In this document: piece after piece, positions 63,706 to 64,000 of the stretch
Position numbering within the stretch: the first letter of the stretch is position 1
How the letters are laid out: the number at the start of each line of letters is the position of its first letter
Source of the DNA: Hymenolepis diminuta
Taxonomy: Eukaryota; Platyhelminthes; Cestoda; Cyclophyllidea; Hymenolepididae
Assembly: GCA_900708905.1 (NCBI GenBank)
Contig: CAADRB010000047.1
Span: 720,225 to 784,224 of the forward strand
Direction: 5' to 3'
DNA: 64,000 bases
The notes under the pieces: generated by a model
The model's input: only the letters and a program-made list of their open reading frames with translations
The model's database searches: none
Told to the model about the DNA's origin: nothing
Position numbers and translations under genes: made by a program

Positions 63706-64000
63706 ATGTCTTCCACAGTTCGACAACTCAGACCTTTATGGTCCGAGTTTGTGATCGCCAACCCAGGGGTACTTTCCGATCTCCATATCGTAGATATTGT
63801 TACCATGCCGCTTGGTGATTTAAACGACAGTTACGGGCATACACACGATCACCCACACTATATCCGCACCTTAAGTCGCACTTTATCGGGACACAGTTGT
63901 TATGATAGTAACACTTCCTCACACACTGTCTGTAAATCCTGGTCTCTAAATTCTGATGCGGAGCAGATTGTCCTAACACCGCTAGAGATCTCCACAGGTG
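63706..64000 (+). CDS. 5' coding exon of an unidentified gene, cut by the window edge
   Basis: An ATG at 63706, preceded in frame by TAA at 63697-63699, opens a frame of 98 codons with no stop up to the end of the window. Base composition is richer in G+C than the flanks. The peptide begins MSSTVRQLRPLWSEFV, includes a His-rich stretch (GHTHDHPHY) and is Ser/Thr/Leu-rich towards the end. The last bases (ACAG|GTG) could be a splice donor. I do not recognise the family. It is divergent from the NDUFA11-like gene. Confidence 0.5.
   Translation, partial: MSSTVRQLRPLWSEFVIANPGVLSDLHIVDIVTMPLGDLNDSYGHTHDHPHYIRTLSRTLSGHSCYDSNTSSHTVCKSWSLNSDAEQIVLTPLEISTG

Noticed and set aside
1..64000. CRISPR arrays, bacterial operons, rRNA genes
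   Set aside because: No regularly spaced repeats, no ribosome binding sites and no rRNA-like blocks; the sequence is a eukaryotic nuclear locus.

Overview
The window reads as nuclear DNA of an invertebrate animal. It is AT-rich, with long introns, GT-AG splice sites, compact exons that are clearly richer in G+C than their surroundings, and decayed Tc1/mariner and Ty3/Gypsy elements. The tight head-to-tail spacing of two genes and the style of the retroelement Gag fit a parasitic flatworm, perhaps a tapeworm. That assignment is inference; no species-diagnostic marker was seen.

The right half (26870-61690, minus strand) is dominated by one gene. I could rebuild it from twelve exons whose splice phases all agree, giving a 1018-residue protein. 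It is a class IA phosphoinositide 3-kinase regulatory subunit (p85). It carries a RhoGAP/BH domain, an N-terminal SH2, a helical inter-SH2 segment and a C-terminal SH2. In place of the usual N-terminal SH3 it has C1 zinc finger - SAM - C1 zinc finger. This architecture is the main discovery candidate. One intron uses a GC donor and also hosts a complete but dead mariner element. Other introns hold a Gypsy integrase remnant, a three-copy dispersed repeat and a solo LTR.

Immediately upstream on the same strand (61856-62525) is a three-exon gene resembling NDUFA11, the complex I subunit of the Tim17/22/23 fold. Its stop codon lies 165 bases before the p85 start codon, and a poly(A) signal sits in between. 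This suggests a two-gene polycistron resolved by trans-splicing, or very tight tandem packing. A plus-strand open frame starting at 63706 runs off the right edge and is probably the first exon of another gene, divergent from NDUFA11.

The left part (1-26690) is mostly gene-free and AT-rich. It contains a Tc1/mariner fossil (about 4950-5580), a degenerate Gypsy element with both LTRs but most of pol missing (about 18603-20625), perfect inverted repeats at 6375-6405 and 7956-7989, and two weak groups of possible coding exons that I could not identify (8074-8484 and 16704-17447).
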